NCBI GenBank assembly: GCA_964036045.1
Contig: OZ038385.1
Coordinates: forward strand, 19,806,720-19,870,719
Direction of reading: 5' to 3'
DNA length: 64,000 bases
From: Eutreptiella sp. 'Long Island Sound 2002'
Taxonomy: Eukaryota; Euglenozoa; Euglenophyceae; Eutreptiales; Eutreptiaceae
Below the pieces are notes generated by a model. The model worked only from the letters and a program-made list of their open reading frames with translations, was not told the origin of the DNA and ran no database searches. This document shows, piece by piece, positions 34,901-49,900 of this stretch. Both the position numbers and the translations under genes were made by a program. The stretch's first letter is position 1. Every line of letters starts with the position of its first letter.

Positions 34901-37900
34901 GGACGTGTGGTCGGACGTGTGGCCGGATGTGTGGCCACAGTTGTCGGCCGGACGGGTGGCCGGACCTGGCAAGCTGACAGCCGAAGCTTTGCTACTGGTG
35001 CCTAGACTTGCCAAACGCCCCTACTGGATACCATCACTTGCCACTCATCATATATGGCTCAGTTGACGATTTGATTGTGGTCCTGCACCCGCTAACCCCC
35101 CCCCCCCAAAAAAAAACGTTTGCCTCGGTTGCACCGCCCTCCCTCCGTCTGCGCTCACCCCACACGTCACCCCCGATGTTCGTCCGTAGGCTCGTGTAGA
35201 AAACTGTGACTTTGAGGACAACGTCGGGCATAATCGCAAGGCCGAGGTCGCACTGGTGGAGAGCACGGGCACGACAGTTGTGCGGCAGTGCAATTTCACG
35301 CGTGGGACCAAGGAAGGCTGCACCCACACGGCGATCCACCTGCACCAGACGGAAGGCGTGTCTATCGAGCACAACGACTTCCACGGGTATCATGAGGTCA
35401 TCGTCAATACGGGGGAAATCAAAGGCGCACAGGTCTGCAGCCCCTCAGGGGCCATCAATACGCCTCAACAACCCCCCACCCCCGTTCCCACGGGGAGGGG
35501 CATCCTTAATGTTTTGGCCGACATGACCCGCCGCACGGAGCAGCAGAAATTGTGGGGCAAAACAGCGGCTTGCGGAGCTTTATTGTGTGCACACCCGCGG
35601 TCACGTGCTATTTTGAGAAACACTCATCTCAGTGGGGGGGGGGGGGGGGATGCGGGAGGGGGGGCGGAGGTTGCCAGTTTCTGGTAGGCACCTCAGAGAC
35701 CACATGCTGTAGGTAAATGCGAACACAATGGCGCCAGCGACGCCACATACCGTGCCAATCCTAACTATTTGCGGAAATAATTAATTCCCGGTCCAACGTG
35801 TTGTTTTGCCGCAAAAAAAAAACAACGCAAAAAAATATTAATTTTTGGCTTTGTGCCCTTCGCAAAAATGGGTTCCGCAAAAAAAATCGCAAAAAAAAAT
35901 ATTTTTTGCCCCTGCCCCCCTTTGCAGAAATACCACAATTGCGGGAAGGATGCTGTGTTTGCCCCACTGCTTGTTGCCCCCCCCACCCTTCTGTTTCTCA
36001 GACCCCATTCTGCTCCTTGCTGTGCTGTCAGAGAATGTATTATGAAGCAGGGTACCCACGAGCGTCAGGTATTGTGTGAGCACGTTGGACATATTTGAAT
36101 TTGGATATTGGTGTGCCCCAAAGCAGATAAAGGGGCTAGTTTTCGCAGACCCGGATACTTGCATTTTGATGTTGCTGTGCCCCAAAGCAGATAATGGGGC
36201 TAGTTCTGTCCAGCAATCCCACAGTCCAAATGATCAACATTTGTATGCCTGTGTAGGATTGGACTGCAATCCCAGAGTCCAAGGTACCCCAGGCCCTTCG
36301 CAAAAATGGGTTCCGCAAAAAAAACGCAAAAATAAAAAAAACTTTTGTCTCAATACGCTCCGCAAAAATGCGTTCCGCAGAAAAAAATCGCAAAAAAAAT
36401 ATTTTTCCCCCTGTTTTAAGTGTTGCCGCAAAATTTTGCTTAAATAAAATTCGAAACACCCAACGCAAAACTTAGGATTCCGCAAATAGTTAGGATTGGC
36501 ACGGTATCGCCGCTGACGGGCTCCATGCCCTCTTCCAACACAAAGGCGCCCAATGCCCTCTGTCAGGCCACTGACGAGCCATCTTTGCTGCTGCATGTGC
36601 TGACGCGTGCTTGCGCTCTGTCCTACGCAGTCTTTGCATTGGGGGTCCGACAGCACATTCGTCAGGGCTTTGGGAAAGCAGACCCATACAGCGCATGATT
36701 ACCAACCACTGCAGGACCTGGAATGGCAAACCGCGAGCAGGGCCCATATTGACAGGATGTCCCACCTCCGCAAGGTATACGAGCCTTGTAGCACAGTGAA
36801 TTCAACGGTTGCAACCATTTGCATAAGCACTTGTTGGTGCGCCACAGACAGGCACGCTGCGCTCCCACTGCGCCGCACCCGGTGCCAGCGACCATTCCGC
36901 CCACGTTGTTGCTGCCGGACCCCGCTGAGGACCAGCTGCCACAGTCGCAAGCCCCCGACAGGTACCCGAATCTTCGGATATCCACGGGTGCTTTCGATGT
37001 TTCTCATGTTCCCATCTGAATGCCGCATACCTGTAGTTTTGGAAAGGGTGGAGAGTATGGGAGTGGGATACCCCATTCTTCTCCTGGTTTTCTCTCATCC
37101 CCCCTCCCCCCATTTTCGTCATTTTTCTGCCACTGGTTGAGGTTCTTTGTACAATTTCTATCTTGGTCTGAAGATGATTCTCTATTTCCCCCCATTTGCC
37201 CCCCCTTCCCCCCCATTTCCCCCTCATTTCCCCCCATCCCCCGGCTACCATTACCGGCATTTGATGGCCTCCGGCGCTATTCAACACAACATTTTGCATC
37301 TTTTTTTTTTAATCGGACAGAATCTTGTTCTGTTAAAGAACACATGCCGACCGCTATTGGTTGGCTCAAAACCACCAGAAAAAGACGAAAGCATGTGCAT
37401 GTGTGAGGGGTGGTTTACCTGCCGCTGTGCCCATCTGTGCTTTCGTGGCTCCGATCTTGTATCTACCTCTCAAAGGCCCCCCACGTCCATTGGTCTGCGT
37501 TCCCGTTCCCCAAGGCCCCCGTTGTGCCTTTAGCATTGGCGTGACGAGGGCCATAGACATGGGGCTGTGGTCGGCGGCGGGAGTCGGGCCTGGGACATGT
37601 GCGGTGCAGCACATGGCCCCGACTGGCCAGGCTGATCCCGATGAGGCCTCAGGGGTGCCACTGTGGGGCACAGCGCTACGGGCCCGGATGTGGGAAGGGC
37701 AACAGTTGGGAGGTCTGTCGTCAGACAGTGGCTGTTGCTGTTGAGCCGTTCGTGACCCCACAACCGCCGTCACACGTGCGAGGCACATCGATTGGCGGCG
37801 GTGGGAAAGAGCGTCATGGGGGTCGCGACGTTCGACACAGTACACGTAAGGCCGGATACGGGGATGTTTGTGCGGCTCCTCCGGCTTTTTCAGGGCACCT

Positions 37901-40900
37901 CCTGCGGTGGGCGCATCGGACTGCGCGAGAGCCGTCTGCTCTCTAACAAAAGCCCCAAATGAGAGTGCAGTGACTTGGTTTTTCGAAAGGGAACTGTGGG
38001 GAAGATCTTCGACCTTCGGAAAAATTGGAGAAAACTGGGACTGTGAAAGATGGGCTTTTCGTCCCATTTTTCTGCCATTTTCCTCCCATTGTCCTCAACC
38101 ACATCCCGCCACAACCTCCACAACCCACATCCTGTATGCTATGCCCGCTATCCCCCCCCCCCCCCTATTTCTCCCTCGTCACCCCCAGTTTTCTCCATTT
38201 TCCCCCCGTCACCCTTTTTTCCCTCCATTTTCCCCCACTCACCCCCATTTGTCTCTAATCTCCCCATTTCCCCCATTTTGCCAGACTCCAAAATCCTGGG
38301 TGGGTGCCTGAAGCGCTTGCGATTCCTGGCCAGTCCCCAGCAGTTGGGCATCAGCCGTGGGAGGTTGGCGGCGGTCAGCCATGCGCCACCCGCGGTCGAT
38401 TGCTTGCCGACCTCCGCCGGCCCAACCGCTGTCCCCAAGGGCTTGATGTCCCCTACTGGCCCAACGGTCGAACGTCCTGCCCCCTCCGCAGGTCTTCCTG
38501 AACACCAGCGTACAGCCCGTAGCGCCGCCCGAGGGGCCGCCCGCCTGCTTCCTCAACGACACGCTGCGCTCGGGCAAGTTGCGCTCCACCGTCGAGTACA
38601 ATGACGTGTACATTGCCCACCCAACGGGCGCTCTGTGGGGGACCAACTTTGAGCTGCAGCTGGACAAGGCCTCGATGAAAGACGCCATCCTGGACGGGGA
38701 TCGGTCGCTCGTGACCCACTTCCTGAAGGACGAGGAGAGCCGACGGACACAGGATTTGGGCGCGAGTCTGCGTGCGGCGATCTGGCAGGAGGACGCCGGA
38801 CTAGTGCGGGTCATGCTGGAGGCCAAGGCCAACCCCAATGAGGTCTGTGGGAACGTGCAGCTTTGTGCTTGAATTGGAAAAAGGTAAGGAGGAAGGTCAC
38901 CACTCGCCTCCCTCCGCCCCCCGGGCCGTCAAAACATTCCTTCAGGGGAAAGACAAATTTTGTGGAGGGAAGATATTTTTGGGCCTTTTTCGGTACAAAA
39001 CCCTTGGATCTCAGACCCCTCCCTTCCTTACCGTTTCGTTGAGTCCTAATTCTTGCACTTGAATTCAGCACATCATGCTCATGATAATAGCACATAATGC
39101 AATGGCTCCATCATTACTGAAATCCCACCTACAAACGTGTGCAGGCTGCAGGGGTAGTCTGGTTAAAAAATCAGAGATCTCCCAGTTGAACCTTTTGTAG
39201 AGCCCTGGCACGACATAGTTCGGGCAGAAAAGGGCTATTCGGAGAGGCATGGGTCATGGGGGTCCTAACGCCAAATTTTTGTCGATTGAGTGAACTTTTG
39301 ATCCTTTCAAAGTTTAGTCCTGCTGGCGGCTAGGCTCCCAAGGGGGCGTCTCGACCTTGCCGCCCCTATTTCCCCAATATGTTGTTCGTTGGAGGTCAAG
39401 TCATTCAGAATGGATTTGTTGCATTTGATGTGTGGAAGCCATGTTCAAAGTTGGCGCAAGTTGGGGCTCTACCCTACAGAACTAGCACAGTTTTGGCCAG
39501 TTCTGGCAAAAATCGGCCCAAAACTGGGCCAAAACAGCTGGGCCATCCGAAATGGTTGTTCTGGTCTGCCTTGTTCGTGTCAATGAAGGTTGTTTCGCTT
39601 TGTGACTCCGCAGTTTGTCCACACAATACCCCCAAACTGCCCCCAAAATGGCCCAAAAATGCAGTGGTTTTGCCAGAAGCAGCCGCAAAGCAAGTTTGGG
39701 CTGTCTGGGCCATATCTTAGGCTATCTTAGGCTGCATGACTTGAAATCCAATTTGGATGCCACCTAGTCTCCGCAACCGCCCATTTCTTGTGAGATCCAC
39801 CCCCCACAACGGCCCAGACGGACACCTAGGACCCCGTAATGGAGCACACTTGGCCACTACGAGCCAATGCCTGGAGCCCACATCGGCCCACAGCATGCCC
39901 ATTTTTGGTGAAAAATTGTCACAGCATTGGAAACGCCTGTGACTCTACCAAACTGGCTTGCTTTCCTCATGTCAAGGAAGAGTTATTCACCTTCTAACTC
40001 TGCAACATGTCCGTGCAACGCCCCGAAAGTGGCCCTTGTGGCCCCCGAGATGGCAGGGAATCTGTAGCCACAGGGGCGCGACCAGGCCCGGTCCTTGTAT
40101 GCGACACCCCCCAGCCCCCCCCCCCCCCCCAGGTTTTGAAAGATAGTGGTGTTGGGGCCATGGCGCCAACGGTGTCGAAGTTTTTTTGTGCATGCTTCCC
40201 TTTCATCAAACCATCCATGTTTTGAGTGCCAGATTAGCAGGACAAGGCGCCAAACAAATGTCGTTTGTTGCAAACTGAAGATCACCACAACCACTGTGGA
40301 CACACGTGCCCATCTGCAGCCCCTGCTTCACAACAGCCACCAGCAGCTTCCCCAAACCCGCCCCAGACACACATCCCCCCTGGAGGTATGCATGTGGTAG
40401 TAGTGTGTCGCGCGCAGGCCCCCTTTGGGACCCCCGCCCCCCACGGCTGCACCCCCCCCCCCCCACACACCCTCCAGCCGACCCCCCCCCCCCCAAATGC
40501 CCCCCCCCAGCCCCCCCCTCCACCCCCCCAAGTTTTGACAGATAGCTGGGTCGGGGTGTTGCATCAGGACCGAGGAGTTGGCCAACTCCCGAGGGTGGGC
40601 CAATCCCCCCCCCCCAAAATCGGTTGGGCCCATTTGGTTCCCCCCCCCCCAAAGTCGGCCCAAAACTGTGCCAAAAATGGCCATACCAACAGAAGCAGTG
40701 TTGGCTCAACCAGCCCGGCTCGCTTTCCTTGTGTTAAGGAAGGGTCTTTCGCCCTTCAACTCTGCGATACGTCCATGCAATGACCCCAACATGGCCCAAA
40801 TTTGTACAGAAACGCTGTGTTTTGGCCATCAGCAGTGCAGCAGCCGCGAACCAAGATTGGGCTATATCTCAGGCCGCGTGGCTCAAATCCATTTCCGAGG

Positions 40901-43900
40901 TCACCTAGTCCAACTGTAACCGCCCACTTGTTAGGGTTCGCATCCCTCAGAATGACCCAAACGGCTAGACCTCGGAGCCGATGGCTACAGCGAGCTGGCA
41001 AATAGAGCCCACCTGGCCTACAGCATAGCCAATTTTGGCCAAAATTGGCCAAAAACTGGGCCAAAATGGTCACCGGAAACCTCTGTGCCTCTACAGGACC
41101 GGCTTCTTTTCCTCATGTTGTACCCAATTTTCACTCCTTTACGCTGGGCTGCTTACTCAGTTTCAGCAAGTTTCACTAAACTGCCTTCTCCGTTTTGCCA
41201 AAATTTACCCATTTCTACTCGACTGCTTACTCAGTTTTGCCAAGTGGCCAGGAAATTGTTGGGACATTGTGCTGTGCATGAGAACTCGACGTCATGACCC
41301 ATTGTTCGCAGGATGGCAATTTGGGCTGGATGCCGGTGCACGTGGCCATCTACTCCCATCAGAATGTCATTTTGAAGATGCTGATGGACTGGAATGCCAA
41401 TTTGAATACCCCCATTGCCGGGTCGTCAGGTTGTCACCGACAAAAGCAGTGCCGGCTTGGGATGTGGGCCTGTATGGAAGTGCTGTGCTGCGCAGTGCGC
41501 CAAAGCCTCACGGCTCCATTGCTCAAGGAAGCTGGGTGCATGTGTCCATCTCACCGAAAACACTGCACAACCCTGGTGTGGCGTCCAACGTCATCTAGTC
41601 ATGGAGGGCAAGGGTAGGGTCCATCATCCAATGCACGAACAACGGGTCATGTAGGTTTGGCTTGACGGCAAAGGATTCACCCTGTTATACCCCTATACAC
41701 CACTTTTTCTCCTATTTTATTGCCACGCTCTCCTTTTTGGCCTCTCTCTTTCACAAATGGTGCAATTGTTTTCCGTGCGCAATACGGCATGTGCCCCAAG
41801 ATGGTAGTGGTCAAGTAGCGTTGGGTTGGTGGGCTGGCTTGCGGCGTGTGAAGCAACACGCGGATCCTGAAAGAACTTGGGCCCCAGCTCAAAGATCTGA
41901 AGAAGGGGGAGGTAGTCCTACTCGATGGTGTGGTTTCGCCAGAAGAAACCGAAGCCAAAAGAGCAAGGAAAACCCAAGATGGCAAGCCGAGTACAACGAT
42001 GGGCACTCCTTCATTCGGGCCCGTGGAGTACATCCGTTTGCTCAATTGTACACCTGGGCTGTGTGCCGCGACACGAGCACGAAGTTGGTGATGAATTGGG
42101 AGGAGTCTCTCCTTTGTAGAGCGCAATGGTGTCAGCACATCAACGGGAACGGAATATTTTTTTGAATTTTTTTTTGTTCCAGTGCATATTTCCCAGACAG
42201 TGTACACTGAAGTTAATTACCCTTACCCTGCGGCGCCTGCTGCGCGCCCGTGGCACGCAGTCGGCATTCGGTATGCCCTCTTTCCCTGAGTCCCTGGACA
42301 AATTGATGCCCTGCAGAAGTAAGAAGTTATTGGTGTTCCCTCCTCTTATCCAACCACTGTTTGTTGCTTTGTTGCAGTCTGCACGTCTGTGGCTCAGAAA
42401 TAAACTTCTGCTCATCCGGTGAGGTAGCGTGGACCCCCGTCAGGGTGGCGTTAGTGACGTGAGGTCGCCCGCATGTGCGTCAGGTGAGGCTGTTAATTTG
42501 AGCTGCATGTGACTGACAGTGACAAGCTTCCAATAATTGACAGCAACCATCCAGAAGCCTCCAGGACTTCCCAGCAACCATCCAGTTGCTGCGTGCGTGG
42601 ATAGATGGCCAACAGCCCCCCCTCCAAACTCTTCTCGTGGTGATTGGTCGTTTGGGGCCCTTGGGTTTTCCCCAAAACCTGGGTGGGTAGACCCGCTGCA
42701 CCCCTTGCCTCCCCCCCCCCCTGGGCCAAGCTGCTGGCCCTGGGCTGCTATCCCCTTCCATCGGACCAGAAAAATGGCTCAACAAATGCACGGTCAGGGC
42801 AGCAAAGACCTGTCCCATGTGGGAGGGTTCCGCACACAAAACGCCCAGCGACTGCGATGCCAGAGCGGAGTCAGCATGTGCGGCATTACATGGGGGCCAG
42901 ACATGTCCCGTTGCACACAAGGCATTTAACCCCACAGCTTCCTTTCCCCTGCCCCCCCCCCCCCTCCCATGTCCAAGCAACACCTATGTCCAAGCAGGGG
43001 GTGGCGTCAAAGTACCCGAGAAGCGGCAGGTTCGGAGGTTGCGCAAACCGAGGGCTGACAAGCGAAAGAAACGGAAAACAGGTCCAAATTCCTGTGAGGA
43101 AATCGACGGTTTGGAGTTGTCTGATACCCCCCTCCTGTAGGTCCAGGGATGACCCCCATGGAAGTGGCTGTCAAGACCAACAATGTCGAGGCATTGGAGC
43201 TCCTTCTGGAAGACGAGAGCGTCCTCGTAGACGGTGTGTCTGGCAGCATGAGTCGTTAGACTGTGGGCATCGGGGGTCAGTGGGCGTGGGCCGGAATAGT
43301 TGTGCACGGGTCAGGGCCCTCCCTTGCCACCTCTGTCAAGGAGGGCCCCTGCGGTGAGCCGGCAGCGGCTGTTTCCCCCAGCGGGCAACCGCTGGGCCGA
43401 AGAGGGGGCCTGGTGGCTCAGGTGTCGTCCGCTCTTTCCTCAACCGATAGTCCGCGGGTTCGATTCCCACTCATCTCATGGACTGTGGTCTGGGGATGGG
43501 ATGGTTTTTGCCCTGGTTACGGCCGGAACTGGACGGCATCGGGATCGATCGGCGTGCTGCCTGCGTCTGGTCGGATCTCCGGCTGAACGACCGACAGTCC
43601 CTTCTCCAGTCCGTTGGATGCCCCCTCTCCACAGTTGAAGCGGTGGGAGAAGCATTCCACTCTTGCACACAAAACTGCTTTTCCGCCCGCAAATCGCCGT
43701 TACGTGCCAATGGGGGCGTTCTGTCCCCGCTGCCGTTTTTCAGTGGCAAAATACCGCGCCTCATCGCCAGCCGCCCCTGTTTCTCCGCTCTCTATGAATG
43801 GAGACGGAGCATCATGGCCAACGTGGTCATGCTGTTCTTCAGGCCACGATATGAGCCTGCTGTCGATAGGAGGCGCACGTCGATTGTCTTGGAATCCGGG

Positions 43901-46900
43901 TCTGCCTTGGCAGAGCAAAGGCCGCACGCGTCTTGTTTTTTGTTCAGCACAATTTGTGTCTGGAAAGCCTGGCACTCTCAACGTTCGGTCACAGACATGG
44001 ACACACACACACACACACACACACGCACGCACGCACGCGCTTGCGCAGTCCCACCCACCCACTCACCCACATAGGCACGCACACACACACACACACACAC
44101 AGAAAGAGAGAGACTGACACAGGCACAGAGGCCCACATCGACACAGAGACTGACACAGGCACAGACACAGTCGCAAGCGCAAGATGCAGACACGTGCCCC
44201 TGCACAGGTACATGCACAAGCACAGACATCGACACCGGTATGGTGGGGGCCAATATGACGAATCTCTGTCACGGCCAGGGAGAAAAAACCGCGTCGCGGT
44301 CCACGGGAGTATTAGAAGGCCCTTATGCCGATTGCTTCACGTCCCATATTTTCCGCAGGGTACTTGCCTCAGGGTATCACGATTCTTCACCTCGTTGTTC
44401 GCCAGCAAAACATGGCGATGATGGAGGTGCTTTATGATTTCGGCGCAGACGTGAATGTTGTGTCCAAGCAGGAGTCGGCAAGCATGCTGTATGATGCCGT
44501 GGCAGCAAAGGTTTGCCCAGTGCAGTGCAGCGGGAGTGGGGGGTTATAGGTGAGTCAAGTGTTCCGCGAGTGCAACAAAAGACATCACGTGAGTACTCGC
44601 GTTTGACACTCGAAAAAAAAATTAGAAAGTTACATATATATTTTTTTGGAGTGTCAACGCGAGCATATTTTTTTTGACTGTCAGCGCGAGTGTGCTCGAG
44701 TAAATCATGGTAGGTACTCTGCAGCCGTCTTTGGTTCCTCGCCGCGGTGGGGACCCCGTGATAGTAGGGGATACGTGGCCTTTTTCGTTCCTGCCCACAT
44801 TGAGGACCCCCAAGATGGCAGGCAGGGGTTATAGCCATTTTGCCCACATGTGGCCCCCCAAGATGGCAGGGGTTATGTTGCCACTTCTGATTTCCTCCTG
44901 GCTTTGGGAACCTGCAAGACGGCAGGGGTGGCCCCCCGAGACTGCTGGGGTCATACAGCCACTTTGCCCACCTGGGGGGGGGGGGAACGTTGGTTGGGTC
45001 CTTATACGTTGTGGTGGCACGAGGCCATGGTGTTGGTTTGTTTTCCTTTGGCGGCGCCTATTGGCCTCTCGCCATTGTACATTCCGACCCTCTGTGGGTC
45101 TGAACGTGGTTTTGGTTGTGTCAACGGAGCCCCTGGATGACTTGTCCTGTTTGACTACTCCGGGGTCAGCTATCCGGCTATCCCAGAGACGGGCTGTGGC
45201 CCGTGCCGTTGACCAGGTGCATCCAGATGCACGCTTTGAGTCCATGCTGGGTTTGCCGACTCCAGCACTACTTGTTGCGCGCTGGTGTGTGCATCTGCAG
45301 GATCATATTCCTGACAGGGGATTCTAACAACCACAATGATTCTTTCCCTTTTGTCCTTTCTTTTGCCTCCTTCTGGGCGCTGCACCACTTTTGGCGAGCG
45401 CGGTCTGCCTTGCCCTGTTACCGCCCCTTGTGTTTCCCTTTGCCTCTGGGCACTCCATGTTCGTCCTGTCCTGGGGGGTAAAGGGCTGCATGGGACTGTG
45501 TTGCTGTGGGGAGGGGGAAGGGGGATACGCATATCTCTCGGGGACATTCAGAATATGCCAACGCGGAGCAAATTCGTGTATTTTCAGGGTTTTCTCCATT
45601 TTTCGTCCAGAGTACCAAAATTTCATTCCGTAGGGGGGGGTATGTGTATACTTTTTGAAATCTGTGAGAAAAGGCCATTTCAGAAATGCATGGGTTAGCG
45701 GGGGGTAGCTGACGATATTTTTGAGCATCGAGGCCAAACTTTTCGGTGTTTGCACGATTTTCGACCCCAGGTTGCTGCAAAGTCGGCACGCAAACATGCA
45801 CTGAACGTTTCACACTTGCTTATTCCGAATCGTCATTTGCGCTGTCTTTTTCAGGCAGGGCTGGGACCCCATTTGGGCAGACATCACCATGCTTATTGTT
45901 AGGAACATATTTTTTCAGCTTTTGCCAATCCTGCAACCTGCGGCTCTTTACCGGTACCCACCCTGAATTCAGAGGCATTGCCCAGAGAAGTTTGGCCTGA
46001 AAATGGGCTGCTGTGACCCACCTGTACGAGGCTTTTTGGCGCGCGAGTCAGGCCGCCGCGTCACCTGCACCCAATTTTCACCCCCAGATCGCGCTCTTTT
46101 TCGCACCAAAGGTTTCAGTGGCGCATCAGGGGAAGCAACAGCACGTTGTGTGAATTTGTATGAAGACATGGTGGCTGCCTGTTAGCAAAAATAGGCAGCA
46201 GGCAACACAGGCACTGTCCAAAGCGGACAAAAATCTCAAACATGTCGTTAGCACAGCATGCAAACCTGGGGTGTTCCGAATAGCCCATTTCAAGGGCTTT
46301 CCGAATATGACCCACATACCCCCCCCAACCGGACACTCAGCGGGCACAAATGAGACCACAAAGGCACCAACCCCTGAAAACGCTCCGTGTTGGCATGAAA
46401 CCGCACGTCCCCGAGAGATATGCACGCGGCTGCAGTGAACGTGACAATATTGTACAGCATGGCCTTGTGTCTGTGATGACGTTTCGAAGTACTGCAAGTG
46501 CGGTTGCTGCCACGTTCCAGGCAACATCGGTCATAACGTGGTTGTTGGAGAAGGAGGAGATCGACACAGAGCAGGCGACTAACGATGGGGATACAGCGTT
46601 CTTTTGTGCCGTGCGATGTGGAGATATGGAGATTGTTGAGGTGCTGCCGCCGTCTCAGCACGCCCCCGTGCACCGCCTTGGGCCCATGGGAGTGGATGGC
46701 TGGGCCGCCTCAGCGGCTGGCGATTGGTGTCTATCGATGACAGTTGGGTGCCAGTTGCTGGGGGATGGCTGGTCCGTGGGTCGGGGGCCGTGCAAGGCAG
46801 GGCAGGGCAGGGCACCACAGTGAGGAGGAGGGCGGTGTGACAGTGCGGTGCTGGGCAGGTACCTGGACACATGAATGCAGAGGACCTGAGGAATGCGGAG

Positions 46901-49900
46901 CCGGCGAAAACATCGAATTACGGACATACTTCATGAAGCGTCAGTAAGATAAATCGGCACAAAGATGTCTGTTATGGATTTGTGAGTGGCCCAGTACTGC
47001 CGATGATTTTTGACCACAAGCATTGCCAACAGAATCAAGTCCTTGCCCCCAATGTCGGAGAACTCAGAACATCCTCAATGACACCGGAGCAGCTGCACTT
47101 GGGCACAACGGGCACAAGAATGCCTCCCACAAATCCATAAGATGTGCAGGTTAGCCACGTGGAGGAATCCCTCGTCAAAAGGTGAACACGATTTTCTCAC
47201 GGGAGAGCGAGACACGGGAGGGGGTTTCAGTTGAGTTCCGCACCCTAACGCCCTCAGCATGGTCAGGGGGGTCTAGAGGGGGGATGGGAGGGGGGACCAA
47301 TTCTTTTTCGGAGGGCATTTCTTGAATTCCTTGTTTCCCTTGGAGCACCTTAAGTATGCCCAAGTCCGGGGGGTATAGTCTGCTTTTGCCAAAAGTATGG
47401 AACCCTAACCCTAACCTGAAAGATAAATCGGGTTCATGTTCTGAAATCGGCCCATGAAAGTACATCAGGTCCAAAACGAGACGGTGAAAGCCAAGACAAT
47501 TTGTAGCATAGCCGGTCGGTGTGGGCAGCAGAACTCCACACAGTTTTCACTACTTCAGCCAAAGAGCTGCACAGCACCCTCCGATGCAGGAGAGGCTTTT
47601 GCATGCACATGTCTTTGCCATTCTGCTGTAGCTGCTGCTTGGGGCCTGTGACGTTGCCAAAGAGACAGCGAATGGCGTCACTGCCGTGCACATGGCGGCT
47701 GAAGAAGGCCACAGAGACATTCTTGAGTTGCTTGTGAAGAGAGAGGTCTTGCCTGGAAGTGTGCCTACGCCTGTACCAAACCCTCAGCACGCTCGGGCTG
47801 TCACGTATGGGGCAGGAGGAGGCAGGGAGGGCCCCAGGAGGAAACCGGGATAAAACTGGGAGCAGGGCGTTGTTTCGTGGCAAAAAATGGCGATGGGGTA
47901 GGGGTTGCATCAGAGGCTCCAAAAAAGTTTGTGTACCTGAAATCGGCCTCCAGTTTTGGGGCCCTTTGATAAAATTCATTTTTTCTGAGGAAAATGGTTT
48001 TAATGTGGGAGGTTGGGCGGTCGGCTGGGGTTTGCCAGGAACCCCAAATGACCCTCACCCCTCATGCCCCCCCCCCCCCCGCCCGCGGGATCTTTAAACA
48101 ATGGCCTGACTGGGAGGAGACGGGCATCGGTTCGGGAGAAGACCCGGAGGCGGCTGGGAGGAAACAGAGAGACGCCTGGAGAAGCCCAGTAGCGCTTGCA
48201 TTCGTCTTTTGCCCTTGCCTTTTGCCCATTTGCGACTCGCACTACCCCACGATAACGGTACACCGGATGACTTTGATATGATGCGTCCCGCTGATTGGCG
48301 TGCGATTGAGAGCCAAGCGGAGGCAATCTGGGCAGGTATCTGGTTGGTTCTGATAGAGACCTCGTGCCCCGTCTTCATGCGACCCTCGGTCGTGTTCGTG
48401 ACGGCATAGACATAGAGTGAAGTGACCGCACAGCCGGGTCCCCCGCCAAAATAAGTTCCCGGCTAGGTCCGTGTGACGGCGCATTGAATTTCACAGCAGA
48501 GCGTGACATTGGCGAATGACAGCGATGGTGTCAGTGAGAGTGACAATGGCAGTCGGACGTCTTGTCCCTCTTTCTCTGAAACCCACACCGCTCATTCCAT
48601 GCATCTGCTGACACCCGCCTTGCTGGCACGCGGCCATGTCTCTCATGCGCACTGTCACACGGTCCCTCATCTCTGCCAGGCCATTGCTTAGTGGCAAACA
48701 ACCCCCCCCCCCCGCCCCCAGGGCCATGGGGGAGATGAGTGGGTCAGAGACCCCCCCAAAAAGTTTGAGTACCTCAGATCGGCCTCTAAGTTCAGGCCCT
48801 TCTGATGGATTTCGTTGTTTTCCTTTGGAAAAGTTTTCTGATGCAGCAGCCAGGCAGAGAGAGGGCAGAGGGCGGGAGTATGAAGAGCATGGGGCCGAAG
48901 CAGGGGTGAGAAATGAGTATGGGACGGAGGTAAGGAGGTGGGGCAGACATCGGGCAATTGCTCGAAGACCCGGGGGTGTCATCAAGGCTGAGTGAGTATG
49001 CCGGTCGGGCCTTCCGGGTGTACGTCCGTGTTCGTCTTTTGAGGAGGGACTCCTCCACTTGTGGATGGCGGGGATGGTTGCTATTCACTGGATTGGGTTG
49101 GTTGGGTGTGTTTCCACCACCAATCTTGACAGATCGTGAAGCACCTTCCCCGGAGGTATTATGGCAGACCTGTCGGGTCGTCTCAGGCTCTCCCACGTTG
49201 GACTCGGGCTGCAAGGCCACCGCAGACCCTAGGAGAAGGCGCAGTGAAGTCCGCCACATGCCTATGCACATGCACACACGCATACACAAACACGTCTTCA
49301 TGGTCCTGACCAGGGGCACTGAGGCCCTACGCAAAGCAGTCAAGTGGTGTATCTGCGCTCACCCGCACACAGTGGCAGCCACTGCAGGTCCTACAATGTG
49401 CCACGGTGTCAGAGACACACGGGCAGTGGTGCACAGTCCGAGACATCATACACAAGGTCAGGGCCGAGCCATTAGACCACAGGACCAGGTCTGCAGGTAT
49501 TGAAACTGGTGAGGCTTGCCAGAGGACATCACGCTCACCGCAGGCCCTTGCGCCATTCACTGGAGGGAGGTTTATTGCAGGGTCCTGGCAGACCCCCCAC
49601 CCCCCATCTGCCCTCTGCCTGTGTCCGTCTGCTCTCTGCTTTCCTTGTGGTGCCCCTCTCCTCTGCTCCATTCCACCACAGCATGTTCTCTCCCTCGCCC
49701 GCCTTTCCCCCCTGTCTTCTCGCTCTGCCTTTCCTGCAGCCTGTTGCTCGCTTCCTCTGTGCCTCCTGCCGCTCTCTGCTCCACCACGCGCTCCCATCGT
49801 TACGATCCTTCGCTGTTGCCACGCCACCCCCCCTCTTCCCTGTTGCAGGGGCTCTCGGTGCATGCCATTACCAAGGACACCAAGTGCAGCCCCCTGCACC

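Noticed and set aside
47399-47418. Telomere
   Set aside because: Only two or three CCCTAA units, internal, with unique sequence on both sides.
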